A DNA stretch of 64,000 bases from Drouetiella hepatica Uher 2000/2452 (GCA_019359505.1 JAHHHD010000008.1:62001-126000), one strand, 5' to 3'. Counted from the first letter of the stretch, positions 1 through 9,173 are shown. Numbers and translations: made by a program. Notes: generated from the sequence alone by a model not told the origin.

Positions 1-831
1 CTTGATAAACGTCAGCTTAAGCTGAGCCTCGCACTGCTGCAAAACCTGCGCCTTGAGTCGGGTAATGCGCTGATTCCAATTGAGATCAAGCGGTGAGGGT
101 AGACCATATTCCTGCTCACAGTTCACCAGCACATGCTCAGCAATCGTTCTCAGCCGCTGATAAACATCCCCTGCTGGCGGCAGTGCGATCGCTTTTTCCA
201 AGCGGTTCAGGGTTTTTTGAATCACCACCGACATTTTGCCTGTGTAGCGGTATTTGAGGCTAATGGGCACGGCGTACAGGTCAGGCAAATCGGGCGAGCT
301 AGGTGAACCAGATGAACCAGATGAGCCAGGTGAACCAGAACGCTTGTCCAGCCTTGCTAACGCCTGAAGCGCAATCTGCACGGCTCCTGAGCGAAATGGC
401 ATCACCGTATCGTTTTGGAATGAGCAGCCGCCTTCTGGAAAAACCACCAGCTTGCAGCCCGGACGAGTCACTAGAGACAGCGTTTGCCGCACGCTCTCGC
501 GATCGGCAAGCCCCCGCCGCACCGAGTACGCCCCAATCCGCTGATAAAACCAGCCTCGGATGCCCTGAAATCGCTCATGAGCCGCCAAGTAATAGAAAGG
601 CTGTCCTACCCGTGCCGAGAGCAAAAACAGCACCACCTCGTCCTGAAAAGTCGAGTGGTTGCACAGCAAGAGGCAAGGCTGCTGTTGCAGGGTCGCGATC
701 GGCACTTCGGGTTCTGCGCTGACCACAAGTTCGAGGCGATCGATCCAGCGCGCAATCCAGGGAGAAGCTTGCTGGAGCATCCACACCAGGAAGGGGTTGA
801 TCTTGGGGGGATAAAAGGGAAGCCGCGTCAT
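1..831 (-). CDS. PlsC-like acyltransferase (1-acyl-glycerol-3-phosphate acyltransferase family), 3' end outside window
   Basis: The minus strand is open from an ATG at 831 to the window edge (277 codons, no stop). The translation has the acyltransferase H-x4-D motif in NHSTFQDE (about residue 58) and the second block FPEGG (about residue 134), the hallmarks of PlsC/LPLAT enzymes that transfer acyl groups to lysophosphatidate or similar lipids at the membrane. The family assignment is firm; the exact acceptor is unknown. A Gly/Ser/Pro-rich insert (SGSPGSSGSSGSP) encoded by 9-bp tandem repeats at 301-340 interrupts the region after the second motif and is probably a loop. An in-frame TTG lies a few codons upstream of the chosen ATG, so the start is not certain. 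Confidence 0.75.
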   Translation of the reverse strand, partial: MTRLPFYPPKINPFLVWMLQQASPWIARWIDRLELVVSAEPEVPIATLQQQPCLLLCNHSTFQDEVVLFLLSARVGQPFYYLAAHERFQGIRGWFYQRIGAYSVRRGLADRESVRQTLSLVTRPGCKLVVFPEGGCSFQNDTVMPFRSGAVQIALQALARLDKRSGSPGSSGSSGSPSSPDLPDLYAVPISLKYRYTGKMSVVIQKTLNRLEKAIALPPAGDVYQRLRTIAEHVLVNCEQEYGLPSPLDLNWNQRITRLKAQVLQQCEAQLKLTFIK

Positions 832-1508
832 TCGGAGTCCATTGCAGAGCAATTCGGTGAAAGAAGCTAATCCAAATTCTGCTATCAATTTTTTCAAAGT
901 CGTTCGGAAAAATTAACAGCCTAGAACCGATCTACAGATTGACAGCCAAAAATTTCGCACCTCTAGGTTTTCCTTTAGGTCTGGTCTGTAGGACTCGCTG
1001 CCTCTATATTCACTCAATTGCTGCCATATTGAATTGGGCGATCGCAAAAGACTAGCTTTTTGGTTGGCTAACGAACATGCAAATTGCTCATATCCGTAAA
1101 TAATTGGAAGAATCCTCTGCTCCCTAGAACCGCAGCGATATGATTGCAGCGGAGGGCAAACTAGGTTCTAGGCTGTACTTGACTGCAATTAACTTTATCT
1201 CTGGCGACTTCTATCTCTAGCGATGGCTGTCTCTGGCGATCGCTTAGGGTAGATCAGGTCTAAATCGAGTAGTAGGTCATTGGATTGATGCTTTCAAGCA
1301 AGCTTTATCGATACTTTATCGATATAAGTTAAGTAGCAAGGCTTAAAATCTTCAAAATCACTTCCAAGTCCGACATTGAGTACCCAAGCTATTTTTCTCG
1401 ACTTCTGCTGTTTTCTTGACTTCTAAAGGCATTAGAGGGATGTTTCAAGAAATAAAAGGTCTAGAAGCATGACCCAGATACACAACTACTGTTGTAAGGA
1501 TAAAAAGC
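832..1508. other. Gene-free upstream region of the transaldolase gene
   Basis: I see no credible coding sequence here. It contains a 12-bp inverted repeat about 235 bp apart (CAGCCTAGAACC at 917-928 and its complement at 1164-1175), with a third partial copy (CCTAGAACCG) near 1123. It presumably holds the promoters of the divergent acyltransferase and transaldolase genes; I cannot place them with confidence. Confidence 0.5.
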
Positions 1509-2699
1509 ATGGCTAAAAATTTGCTGGAACAACTGCGGGAAATGACGGTTGTGGTTGCCGACACAGGCGATATTCAGGCAATCAAGAAATTTACGCCCCG
1601 CGATGCAACGACGAATCCTTCGTTGATTACCGCAGCCGCCCAAATGCCCGAATATCAGGAAATTGTTGACGAAACGCTGAAGCAGGCTCGGCTTGATGCA
1701 GGAGACAATGCATCTGACCAAGATGTGGCAAAGCTGGCATTCGATCGCCTAGCAGTCTCCTTCGGCAAAAAAATTCTAGAAATTGTGCCCAAGCGCGTTT
1801 CAACTGAAGTCGATGCCCGTCTCTCCTATGACACCGAGGCAACCATTGAGAAAGGTCGCTACCTCATCTCGGAATATGAAAAGGCTGGAATTTCCCGCGA
1901 TCGCATTCTCATCAAGATTGCCTCTACTTGGGAAGGCATCAAAGCTGCCGAAGTGCTCGAAAAAGAGGGCATTCACTGCAACCTGACGTTGCTGTTTGGA
2001 CTTCACCAAGCGATCGCCTGCGCCGAGGCTGGAGCCACCCTGATTTCGCCCTTCGTCGGTCGCATTTTAGACTGGTACAAGAAAGATACTGGACGCACCT
2101 ATACTCCTCAAGAAGATCCGGGCGTTCAGTCTGTCACCACGATCTACAACTATTACAAGAAATTTGGTTACGACACTGAAGTCATGGGAGCTAGCTTCCG
2201 CAGCCTTGGCGAGATCACAGAGTTGGCGGGTTGCGATCTGCTAACGATTTCTCCAGCTCTCCTTGCCGAATTGCAGTCTACCGAAGCCGACTTGCCCCGC
2301 AAGCTCGATCCTAGCCAAGCTGCCGCCACAGATCTTGAAAAAATCTCGATAGACAAGGAAACCTTTGACAAGATGCATGCCGCAGACCGGATGGCATCTG
2401 ACAAGCTGGCTGAAGGCATCGCAGGGTTTACCAAAGCTCTAGAGGCGCTCGAATCTCTGCTGACCGATCGCCTTTCTAAGCTAGAGGGCGAGAAGCAGGA
2501 AAGCCATGCAACCGAAGACATGTTTCACCTCTACGATTTAGATGGCGATGGCTTCATTACCCGCGAAGAATGGATGGGCACAGATGCCGTATTTGATGCG
2601 CTAGACAGCAACAAGGATGGCAAAATTACGCCAGAAGAGATGAGTGCGGGTCTGGGATCGGTTCTACATCTGGCGAAGGCGCTCGTACCGACAGCCTGA
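1509..2699 (+). CDS. tal: Transaldolase with C-terminal EF-hand pair
   Basis: Transaldolase moves a dihydroxyacetone unit between sedoheptulose-7-phosphate and glyceraldehyde-3-phosphate in the cytosolic pentose phosphate pathway. Residues 1 to about 320 are a TalA/TalB-type barrel; the Schiff-base lysine is K136 in [12 protein letters not shown]. Residues 335-385 carry two canonical EF-hand loops, [12 protein letters not shown] (343-354) and [12 protein letters not shown] (366-377), with the expected acidic ligands. At 396 aa it is about 75 residues longer than the E. coli enzyme, the excess being the EF-hand tail seen in cyanobacterial transaldolases. The ATG is preceded by GTAAGGAT, a plausible ribosome site. 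It is transcribed alone and followed by a hairpin terminator. Calcium binding is inferred from sequence; any effect on activity is unknown. Confidence 0.95.
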   Translation: MAKNLLEQLREMTVVVADTGDIQAIKKFTPRDATTNPSLITAAAQMPEYQEIVDETLKQARLDAGDNASDQDVAKLAFDRLAVSFGKKILEIVPKRVSTEVDARLSYDTEATIEKGRYLISEYEKAGISRDRILIKIASTWEGIKAAEVLEKEGIHCNLTLLFGLHQAIACAEAGATLISPFVGRILDWYKKDTGRTYTPQEDPGVQSVTTIYNYYKKFGYDTEVMGASFRSLGEITELAGCDLLTISPALLAELQSTEADLPRKLDPSQAAATDLEKISIDKETFDKMHAADRMASDKLAEGIAGFTKALEALESLLTDRLSKLEGEKQESHATEDMFHLYDLDGDGFITREEWMGTDAVFDALDSNKDGKITPEEMSAGLGSVLHLAKALVPTA

Positions 2700-2705
2700 C
2701 CTGTC

Positions 2706-2741
2706 AATTTTAAGGGGGGGCTTGCGCTTCCCCTTAAGATT
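2706..2741 (+). terminator. Hairpin after tal
   Basis: AATTTTAAGGGG (2706-2717) pairs with CCCCTTAAGATT (2730-2741) with one mismatch around a 12-nt loop. It lies just after the tal stop codon and before the next gene, as expected of a transcription terminator, although the U-tract is poor. Confidence 0.55.
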
Positions 2742-2779
2742 AAAAGTATTGTAGAGAAATCGCGACCTTAGCCGCCCCC

Positions 2780-3130
2780 ATGACTCAAAAAGAACGTAAA
2801 GATCCCAGTTTTTTGACGGATCACCAGTCTGTTGCTTCCTTAATCGGGCAACTGCATGAGTACTTTAAAGATGCTTGCTCTCATTATGAAATTGAGCGAA
2901 GCCATACGGCTAGCCAGCTTCATGCCCATCAAGACGAGCAAAAGACACAGGAGCTAATGGCTACTTTGCGTCGAATAGATACAGAGATTTCTCTGTTTGC
3001 AGTCGTGAGTGACGCTTTATCGATCGCCGATCGCGTCCTTCATACCCGCTCCACCATTACCGAACTGGGTTTAGACAACGAAGTCTACAGAATGCATTAC
3101 GATTCTCCGAAGCAGACCCCTGAAAAATAA
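2780..3130 (+). CDS. Conserved hypothetical protein, helical, 116 aa
   Basis: A soluble, charged protein without signal peptide or membrane segment; most of it looks alpha-helical (for example HYEIERSHTASQLHAHQDEQ and the stretch after it). I do not recognise a family with a known function. It lies between tal and a histidine phosphatase gene on the same strand; 35 bp separate it from the latter, so the two may be co-transcribed. The ATG at 2780 is the first in frame. Composition matches the neighbours, so it is probably a real gene. Confidence 0.6.
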   Translation: MTQKERKDPSFLTDHQSVASLIGQLHEYFKDACSHYEIERSHTASQLHAHQDEQKTQELMATLRRIDTEISLFAVVSDALSIADRVLHTRSTITELGLDNEVYRMHYDSPKQTPEK

Positions 3131-3165
3131 GCCCTGAAAAACAAGCTCTTGCAAAATAAAGCCCC

Positions 3166-3804
3166 ATGAGCCTACATATCTACTTCTTACGGCACGGCGA
3201 AACGGCTGCTAGTCGATCGGGCGGCTATTGTGGCGATCTGGATATTGAGCTGACGGCGGTTGGTAAAGAAATGGCAGCCGCCTTTGCAGAAGCCTATCGC
3301 TCTTTTCCCTGGGCTACCGTTTATTGCAGCCCTAAACGACGCGCGTTGGATACTGCCATGCCAATTTGTCAGGCGATCGGCGCGGAGATGCAGATCCGAG
3401 ATGGGCTAAGGGAAATTTCCTATGGCAAGTGGGAAGGCATAACTCCTGAAGAAGCCAGCCGTGACTATCACGATGACTACATTCGCTATATGGCTGATCC
3501 AGGCTGGAATGCCCCCACCGGAGGCGAACGGGCTGTAGATATTGCCCGACGCAGCCATCTTGTGTTAGATGAAATTGAGCAGAAGTATCCCACGGGTAAC
3601 GTCTTGGTGGTTTCTCACAAAGCCACTATCCGGATCATGCTCTGTGGTCTGCTGGGCATCGATGTGGGGCGCTACCGCGATCGCCTTGGCGTACCCGTTG
3701 CCTCCATCAGCGTGATCGAATTTGGGACACATGGGCCGCTGCTGCACAGGTTGGGCGATCGATCGCACTTTCCTGAGCATCTGCGCGATCTGCCGGGCAG
3801 CTAG
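3166..3804 (+). CDS. Histidine phosphatase family protein (phosphoglycerate mutase-like)
   Basis: A 212-aa member of the histidine phosphatase superfamily. The phosphohistidine motif is FLRHGETAAS near residue 8 (L-R-H-G), a conserved arginine lies in CSPKRRALDTA, the acid/base glutamate region is LREISYGKWEGI, and the second catalytic histidine is in SHKATIRIML. Such proteins are cofactor-dependent phosphoglycerate mutases or, more often in this size class, phosphatases acting on small phosphorylated metabolites; the substrate cannot be read from sequence. It starts 35 bp after the preceding small gene on the same strand. Confidence 0.85.
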   Translation: MSLHIYFLRHGETAASRSGGYCGDLDIELTAVGKEMAAAFAEAYRSFPWATVYCSPKRRALDTAMPICQAIGAEMQIRDGLREISYGKWEGITPEEASRDYHDDYIRYMADPGWNAPTGGERAVDIARRSHLVLDEIEQKYPTGNVLVVSHKATIRIMLCGLLGIDVGRYRDRLGVPVASISVIEFGTHGPLLHRLGDRSHFPEHLRDLPGS

Positions 3805-4015
3805 AGCTGGAATTGCTAAAACCTCAGGCTAGGATCTCAAAGTGGAATCTCAAGCTGAAAAACCTGCGTCAAAGGATTACGGGAAGGCGATCGAGGGGTT
3901 ATATTCTTTGATGTTGCCTCTTTGATGTTGCCTAAATAACGGCGTATCATCGTTACGCAGGTTAATCCTACTCGCATCCCCTATTTCAAACTTACTCAAT
4001 ACCTTAGCTGACTCA

Positions 4016-4837
4016 ATGTCTAATCCATCTTTGACGCTTGATACGCCTCGCCCCCGGTGGCACGTGATCTTTTTCACGGTTGTGTTGCACCTGGCTGCTC
4101 TACTTGCCTTCTTCCCTGGCAATTTTAGCTGGGCGGCGGTTGGCGTGGCTCTGTTTCTGCACTGGCTGACAATTGGGCTAGGTATTTCTCTAGGATTCCA
4201 CCGACTGGCAAGCCATCGCAGCTTCAAAGTGCCCAAATGGCTGGAGTATTTCTTGATACTATGTGGCACCTTATCAGGACAGGGCGGTGTACTGGGCTGG
4301 GTAGGATACCATCGGGCGCATCATCTTTATACCGACAAAGCGGCTGATCCCCATAACTCCAATGAGGGTTTGTGGTGGAGCCACATTAGCTGGCTGATGC
4401 ATACTGTGCCCACCAAAGGCGAGCTGCCCCGCTTGACTAAAGACATTGCGAACGATCGCTTCTACCAGTTCTGCCACAACCAGTACATCCCGCTGCAAGG
4501 GGTGCTGGCCGTGATTTTGTACCTGATTGGCGGCATGCCCTTTCTGGTTTGGGGCGTGTTTGTCCGTTTGTTCCTAGGCTTTCACTGCACCTGTTTTGTC
4601 AACAGCGTTTGCCATAAGTTTGGCTATCGCTCCCATGAAACGGGCGATCGCTCAACCAATTGCTGGTGGGTGTCTTTGCTGACCTATGGCGAAGGCTGGC
4701 ACAACAATCACCACGCCGCTCAGTCTTCGGCGCGCTATGGCTACCAGTGGTGGGAAATAGACGTAACTTGGCTGACTATCCGTCTCCTACAAGCCGTTGG
4801 ATTAGCCACCCATGTTAAAGGCGCTAAGGTCGGTTAG
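4016..4837 (+). CDS. desC: Acyl-lipid delta-9-type fatty acid desaturase
   Basis: An integral membrane di-iron desaturase of 273 aa that introduces a double bond into membrane-lipid acyl chains, first in the cyanobacterial series at the delta-9 position. The three histidine boxes are present in order: HRLASH, HRAHH and HNNHH. Hydrophobic segments flank them (for example VVLHLAALLAFFPGNF near the N-terminus). Length and the motif GFHRLASHRSF fit the DesC/stearoyl-CoA desaturase-like family. The regiospecificity is inferred from this resemblance. A very stable hairpin follows the stop codon. Confidence 0.88.
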   Translation: MSNPSLTLDTPRPRWHVIFFTVVLHLAALLAFFPGNFSWAAVGVALFLHWLTIGLGISLGFHRLASHRSFKVPKWLEYFLILCGTLSGQGGVLGWVGYHRAHHLYTDKAADPHNSNEGLWWSHISWLMHTVPTKGELPRLTKDIANDRFYQFCHNQYIPLQGVLAVILYLIGGMPFLVWGVFVRLFLGFHCTCFVNSVCHKFGYRSHETGDRSTNCWWVSLLTYGEGWHNNHHAAQSSARYGYQWWEIDVTWLTIRLLQAVGLATHVKGAKVG

Positions 4838-4842
4838 GACGG

Positions 4843-4885
4843 GGACATTCAGGGTGGGGCGCAAAGCGCCCCACCCTGAATGTCC
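4843..4885. terminator. 20-bp perfect inverted repeat between convergent desC and mutY
   Basis: The arms 4843-4862 and 4866-4885 are perfectly complementary (GGACATTCAGGGTGGGGCGC and its complement) with an AAA loop. The position between convergent genes suggests a bidirectional terminator, though no U-tract follows on either side. Confidence 0.65.
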
Positions 4886-4911
4886 TCAGCAAACTGGCGA
4901 CAGTTACACCT

Positions 4912-6000
4912 TTAGGGCTGCCCGGTTTTTAGCGCCTCAATGATCTGAACATTGGCGGCAGGAAAGGGAAACTGATCCAATTCTGCCAATGTTACCCAGC
5001 GCACTTCGTCACATTCGATCGCCTGGGGTTCGCCGCTGAGATACTGGCAGTGGTGAACGTTGAGCGTCACCCGAAAATGCGTGTAGGCATGATCGAGGGT
5101 CATCAGGCGATCGCCCACCGCAATTTCGATGCCTAGCTCCTCTCGAATTTCTCGCTTGATGCAGTCCTCTACCGTTTCACCGGGTTCAATTTTACCTCCC
5201 GGAAACTCCCACAGGCCGCCCAATAGACCTTCCTGACGACGGCGATCGATCAGAATTTGTCTCTCCTGATTCCAGATCACAGCAACGCCAATTTGCTTGT
5301 GAGCCAGGGGCGATCGGTTTTCACTCATAGGGATTTGGGTTTGTTGGTTTAGATGAAAGGCTTGACAGTGAGATTGCCACGGGCAAATAGGGCAACTCGG
5401 ATTTTTGGGCGTACAGACCGTTGCCCCTAGATCCATCAGCGCCTGGTTGAAATCATGGGGATTCTGGGAGTCTAGTAACTCTGTCGAAAGCTGCCAGAGT
5501 GCATTGAGCGCCTTGCTAGGGGGCAGGGTTAGAGCCGTTAGCCGTGCCAAAACCCGCTTGACGTTGCCATCTAAAATCGGCAAGGGTTGATTGAACGCCG
5601 CACTCAGGATGCCTCCCGCCGTGGTGCGCCCAATTCCTGGCAGAGACAGAACATCCGATAGGTTGACCGGGAACTCTCCTTTAAATTCTTGCACGATCGC
5701 CTGTGCCGCTCGATGCAAATTCCGGGCACGGGCATAGTATCCCAGCCCTTGCCAGACCTTGAGCACCTGCTGCTGATCGGCGGCAGCAAGATCGGCGATC
5801 GTTGGAAACGCTTGCAGCCATCGCTCATAGTAGGGCATCACTGTCTTCACCTGAGTCTGCTGAAGCATAATTTCAGACACCCAGATGGCGTAGGGATCTT
5901 GGGTTTGCCGCCAGGGTAGGGTTCGCCCTGATGCCCTATACCAGCTCAGCAGATCTCGACGTAGGGCTTTCAGATTTAGAGATGAAGGGAGTGGATTCAA
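4912..6000 (-). CDS. mutY: A/G-specific adenine glycosylase
   Basis: MutY removes adenine mispaired with 8-oxoguanine. The glycosylase domain has the catalytic-glutamate helix (EIMLQQTQV), the helix-hairpin-helix LPGIGRTTAGG, the catalytic Asp in ILDGNVKRV, and the iron-sulphur cluster spacing C-x6-C-x2-C-x5-C in CTPKNPSCPICPWQSHC. The C-terminal third is a NUDIX-fold domain (PGGKIEPGETVEDCIKREI, REEL) that recognises 8-oxoG. At 362 aa it is normal length. No ATG precedes this point in frame before a stop, so translation probably starts at the TTG at 6000. It lies 24 bp downstream of the SDR gene on the same strand and is probably co-transcribed. Confidence 0.93.
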   Translation of the reverse strand: MNPLPSSLNLKALRRDLLSWYRASGRTLPWRQTQDPYAIWVSEIMLQQTQVKTVMPYYERWLQAFPTIADLAAADQQQVLKVWQGLGYYARARNLHRAAQAIVQEFKGEFPVNLSDVLSLPGIGRTTAGGILSAAFNQPLPILDGNVKRVLARLTALTLPPSKALNALWQLSTELLDSQNPHDFNQALMDLGATVCTPKNPSCPICPWQSHCQAFHLNQQTQIPMSENRSPLAHKQIGVAVIWNQERQILIDRRRQEGLLGGLWEFPGGKIEPGETVEDCIKREIREELGIEIAVGDRLMTLDHAYTHFRVTLNVHHCQYLSGEPQAIECDEVRWVTLAELDQFPFPAANVQIIEALKTGQP

Positions 6001-6024
6001 GATGCGATCGCCCTTTGAGCTAGA

Positions 6025-6702
6025 TCACGAACTCAAGTCTAAAATCTCAAACTCTTTTTGGACGTACACCATCTGGCGATCGACTGCTGACAGCGTTTGG
6101 TTATTGGCTTTGTCAGAGAGCAGACATTGACAGACCAGCGTAGCAACATCTGCCCGGTTAATAGAACCCGCGATCGTCGGGTCAGAGGTCAGCACCGCAT
6201 TTCCGGTCGCAGGTTCAGATTTTAGCCCGCCTGGACGAACGATCGTATAGGTCAAGCCGCTGGCAATCAGGTGCTGTTCAGCTTGCTCCTTAGCAACCAG
6301 AGCATCATGCAAGGCTTCTAGTACCTGGGGCTGGAGTGCTGCCGCCGTGTTACCGCTGCCAATTGAAGACACCAGCACAAACTTCTGCGCCTTTGCCTGA
6401 ACGGCTGCATCGATCAAGGCTTTATTGCCCAAAAAATCGACTCGCTGTCCGTCAGCTCTCAAACCGCCGATCGTGCTGATAACCGCAGAGATCGGATCGG
6501 CTAACATCGCCTGTTCTACTGCCTCTGTGTCTAGCGCGTCACCCAAGGCAACTTTAATTCCCATTGCCTCTAGCTCAGCCTGAACCGCAGTCGATCGCAC
6601 TAGCGCCTTGACGTTCAACGACTGGGCAATCAGGCAATGCGCAATTTCTCGCCCCACGCCTCGGCTGGCTCCCGCCAAAAAAATGTAGGCTGTACTTGGC
6701 AT
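6025..6702 (-). CDS. NAD(P)-binding SDR-type oxidoreductase (atypical, NmrA/NAD(P)H-binding family)
   Basis: A 225-aa Rossmann protein with the N-terminal dinucleotide motif GASRGVG (residues 11-17) after the first beta strand. Later segments AVISTIGG, FVLVSSIGSG and the YTIVRPGGL strand are typical of atypical short-chain dehydrogenases of the NAD(P)H-binding class. A classical Tyr-x3-Lys catalytic pair is not evident, so it may be a sensor or an isomerase/reductase of unknown substrate. It precedes mutY by 24 bp. Confidence 0.8.
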   Translation of the reverse strand: MPSTAYIFLAGASRGVGREIAHCLIAQSLNVKALVRSTAVQAELEAMGIKVALGDALDTEAVEQAMLADPISAVISTIGGLRADGQRVDFLGNKALIDAAVQAKAQKFVLVSSIGSGNTAAALQPQVLEALHDALVAKEQAEQHLIASGLTYTIVRPGGLKSEPATGNAVLTSDPTIAGSINRADVATLVCQCLLSDKANNQTLSAVDRQMVYVQKEFEILDLSS

Positions 6703-7349
6703 GATGATCTCCAGTGTTCTGATCTCTATCTTGATCTAACCATGCCTGAAGCTTTCAGCGCGAAAAATAAGTTTGAAAACCTTGAATGTCCAGTTGATTT
6801 TGAGTAAGCGATGCCAAAACTTTTACAGAATCTAAAATGCTTCTGAGATAGAGAATTAGTAATACTCAGTAGATTGCGAAGCTTACACTTGATCCCCCCA
6901 ACCCCCTTAAAAAGGGGGCTTCAAACCTCAAAGTCCCCCTTTTTTCTAGCGCAGCGGCGCGATAGCGCGGGGATTTAGGGGGAGCAGACACGAGTATTTC
7001 TAGCGTGAGCATTGGTTTGCGATCTACTGATACTCATCAAGCGTCCAAAAAAGCGAAGGTTTAGGACGAATTTTATAGCAAAGTTAGATAGAACTTACAC
7101 CTAAAACTATTCAGAGCTGAATTAACCTATTTTCTTCAAAAGTCATGAATTGAAATCACAGAGTGGATTTTCTGGAGAACGAAGGCGATCGCTCAAAAAA
7201 CACAGAGTTGGCTGACTTAAACCTCGAAACTGATAATCCATTTTCATGAAATCTTTATGTTTACTGTGTTCTACTCACTGGCTAGAGGCGATCGATCTCG
7301 TTAGGATGACCAAAGAGATTGAAATGAATGCAAGCTCCAGAATACCAGC
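6703..7349. other. Intergenic region with a MITE-like repeat, no gene
   Basis: 647 bp between divergent genes. Apart from the inverted-repeat element at 6867-7030 I see no structure or coding potential. The right part presumably holds the lipase promoter. Confidence 0.5.
6867..7030. repeat. MITE-like element with terminal inverted repeats and internal G-tract hairpins
   Basis: Left end TCAGTAGATTGCGAAGC (6867-6883) and right end TTTGCGATCTACTGA (7016-7030) are imperfect inverted repeats. Between them lie the C-rich segment GATCCCCCCAACCCCC, the hairpin CCCCCTTAAAAAGGGGG (6902-6918), a second segment GTCCCCCTTTTTT, and GGGGATTTAGGGGGA (6970-6983), which pairs with the left C-rich end. GC-rich palindromic filler GCGCAGCGGCGCGATAGCGC sits near 6949. 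This arrangement resembles dispersed non-coding repeats of cyanobacterial genomes; mobility is inferred. Confidence 0.6.
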
Positions 7350-8285
7350 ATGAAGTTAAACCGTCGGCGACTCCTGAAGGCAAGTTTGGCAGTCGGAGCT
7401 TTGGCTGCCACTCAATCGAGTTGGGCAAAAGGAGATGTTGCTGAGCGCCATCCACATTCTCGATCGCATGAGGTAGGCTTTCCTAACCCCAAAACTTCTA
7501 ACCTGCTGATGCAATGCTGTCTGTTGGCAGCCTCACAAGTCGTTTCTCTACCCCCCAAATTTATTCTTACGGATCATCAAAATTCTGTTCAGCCCTCCGG
7601 AATAAATCCTGAACTCTTCGATCGCCACACCCAAATTGCCTCGTTTCAAGCGCAGGTTCCTCATTTTTATGAACCTCAATTTCACGGCGTGGCCCTCAAG
7701 CTTTCAGACCAGGCCGCCATCTATGGAAAGCTGCAAAACTTTGGACTAGCGTTGCGGTCGCCCCACCACAACATCATTGCCCTACAGATCAGCCCATCTG
7801 ATGCCGAATGGCTGCAATACGCTTCTGCTCGCCCAACTGATTTTGATCCCCATCAGCCAGAACAAGGACAGGTTCACAGCCGCGTCAAGCAGCTATACGC
7901 TGCGTTGAAACCTCAAATCCAGGCAGTCACCCAACACATTGATCCGGTTCTACCCTGCTACGTAACGGGCTACAGCTTGGGAGGCGCGATCGCCCACTTA
8001 GCCGCCGCCGAAATTGCCCTAAACCTTCCCCAGTTGCGAGAAAAGATCCAGGTTTATAGCTTTGGCGCTCCCCGATTGGGCGATCGCGCCTTTGCCACGT
8101 TCTATGATGCACTGCTGCCCCGCACCTACCGCATGGTCAATCTCGCCGATCGCATTCCCCTGCTGCCCCCCTCTAGGCTCGCCTATCAGCATATAGGACA
8201 GCAACAAACTTACGTAGCGCAGGAAGATACGCTTGAGCTAAATCACGCGATCGAAACCTACAGAGATGCAGCTAGATTCAGCTAG
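7350..8285 (+). CDS. Exported lipase, class 3 (alpha/beta hydrolase)
   Basis: A 311-aa lipase-family protein. The N-terminus has a twin-arginine-like signal, NRRRLLKASLAVGALAA, ending near SSWA, which points to export beyond the cytoplasmic membrane. The nucleophile elbow is GYSLGGA (catalytic Ser around residue 211); the remaining triad members are probably the Asp in NLADRIPLLP and the His in ELNHAIETY. This is the fungal-lipase-like (class 3) arrangement, active on acylglycerols or phospholipids. The substrate is inferred. It converges with the S1-domain gene; the stops are about 10 bp apart and I see no terminator between them. Confidence 0.85.
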   Translation: MKLNRRRLLKASLAVGALAATQSSWAKGDVAERHPHSRSHEVGFPNPKTSNLLMQCCLLAASQVVSLPPKFILTDHQNSVQPSGINPELFDRHTQIASFQAQVPHFYEPQFHGVALKLSDQAAIYGKLQNFGLALRSPHHNIIALQISPSDAEWLQYASARPTDFDPHQPEQGQVHSRVKQLYAALKPQIQAVTQHIDPVLPCYVTGYSLGGAIAHLAAAEIALNLPQLREKIQVYSFGAPRLGDRAFATFYDALLPRTYRMVNLADRIPLLPPSRLAYQHIGQQQTYVAQEDTLELNHAIETYRDAARFS

Positions 8286-8294
8286 CCGTGAAAT

Positions 8295-9173
8295 CTATTC
8301 AACGCCCCGCTGCTCTATATTCTTTCGAGCTTTCTCAGCACGAACATCGGCTTCCGCCATCACATCTGACATTTTTTCCAGCATCTCGCCGGGATAGCTC
8401 TCCAGAACTTTAGTTGAAAGCGAAACACGGCGTTTGGCTTCGTCTAAGTCAATGATCAGTGCCTTAATTGGCTGACCCATATCAAAGACTGCATTCAGAG
8501 AAGCTACATAGTTCTTGCTGACCTGGTTAATGTGCAGCAGACCCGTTGTGCCCTCAAAGTCTACAAAGACTCCAAACGGCTTGAGGCTGACAACTTTGCC
8601 CTCAATCAGTTGACCGATCGCCAGCTGGCTCAAGCTAGCCGCCTGAGAAGCCATCCGATGCGATAGCACCAATCTCCGGCGAGTCGGATCAACCTCAATC
8701 AAGCTCACCGTCAGCGCTTTGCCGATCAGCGACTCCAGATCATTGCGCTCAACCAGATGCGATCGCGGAATAAACCCCCGAATGCCCTGAACATCTGCCG
8801 TCACGCCGCCCTTGTTTAAGCCGCTGACCCTTGCCTGAATCGTTTGGTTGCTTTCCTGCATATCTGCCAAACGTTCCCAGGCTTGACGAATTTCTAGTTG
8901 ACGAAGAGATAGCGTCACCTGACCATCTGCATCCTGCTCACGGATGATCATGAATTCTCGCTCTTCATCGGTAGGCAAGAATTCTTCTAAATTCGTAACG
9001 CGCTTTAGCGAAGCCTCCTCAAGCGGCAAAAAAGCCGCAGCCTTGCCGCCAACGTCGATGTAGGCACCATCAGAGTCGTAGCTTGCCACTTTCCCCCGGA
9101 CTACCTGACCTTTTTGAAATTGGTAGTCATGTTGCTCAAGGGCTTTGGCAAAATCGTCGGTGGAAAAGGACAA
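8295..9173 (-). CDS. rps1: S1-domain RNA-binding protein (30S ribosomal protein S1 homologue)
   Basis: Three S1 (OB-fold) RNA-binding domains make up the protein: GQVVRGKVASYDSDGAYIDV, then IQARVSGLNKGGVTADV, then GQLIEGKVVSLKPFGVFVDF, with a charged C-terminal tail. Cyanobacterial ribosomal S1 has this three-domain form, shorter than the six-domain E. coli protein. The frame is open to a TTG at 9197, but AGGAGG lies five bases before a TTG at 9173, so I place the start there (292 aa, beginning M-SFSTDDFAKAL). Cyanobacteria often carry two S1-like genes; this could be either Rps1a or Rps1b type. Confidence 0.88.
   Translation of the reverse strand: MSFSTDDFAKALEQHDYQFQKGQVVRGKVASYDSDGAYIDVGGKAAAFLPLEEASLKRVTNLEEFLPTDEEREFMIIREQDADGQVTLSLRQLEIRQAWERLADMQESNQTIQARVSGLNKGGVTADVQGIRGFIPRSHLVERNDLESLIGKALTVSLIEVDPTRRRLVLSHRMASQAASLSQLAIGQLIEGKVVSLKPFGVFVDFEGTTGLLHINQVSKNYVASLNAVFDMGQPIKALIIDLDEAKRRVSLSTKVLESYPGEMLEKMSDVMAEADVRAEKARKNIEQRGVE

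Noticed and set aside
303-870. Plus-strand open frames over the acyltransferase
   Set aside because: The minus strand encodes clear acyltransferase motifs across the same bases; the plus frames are shadows with low-complexity starts from the 9-bp repeats.
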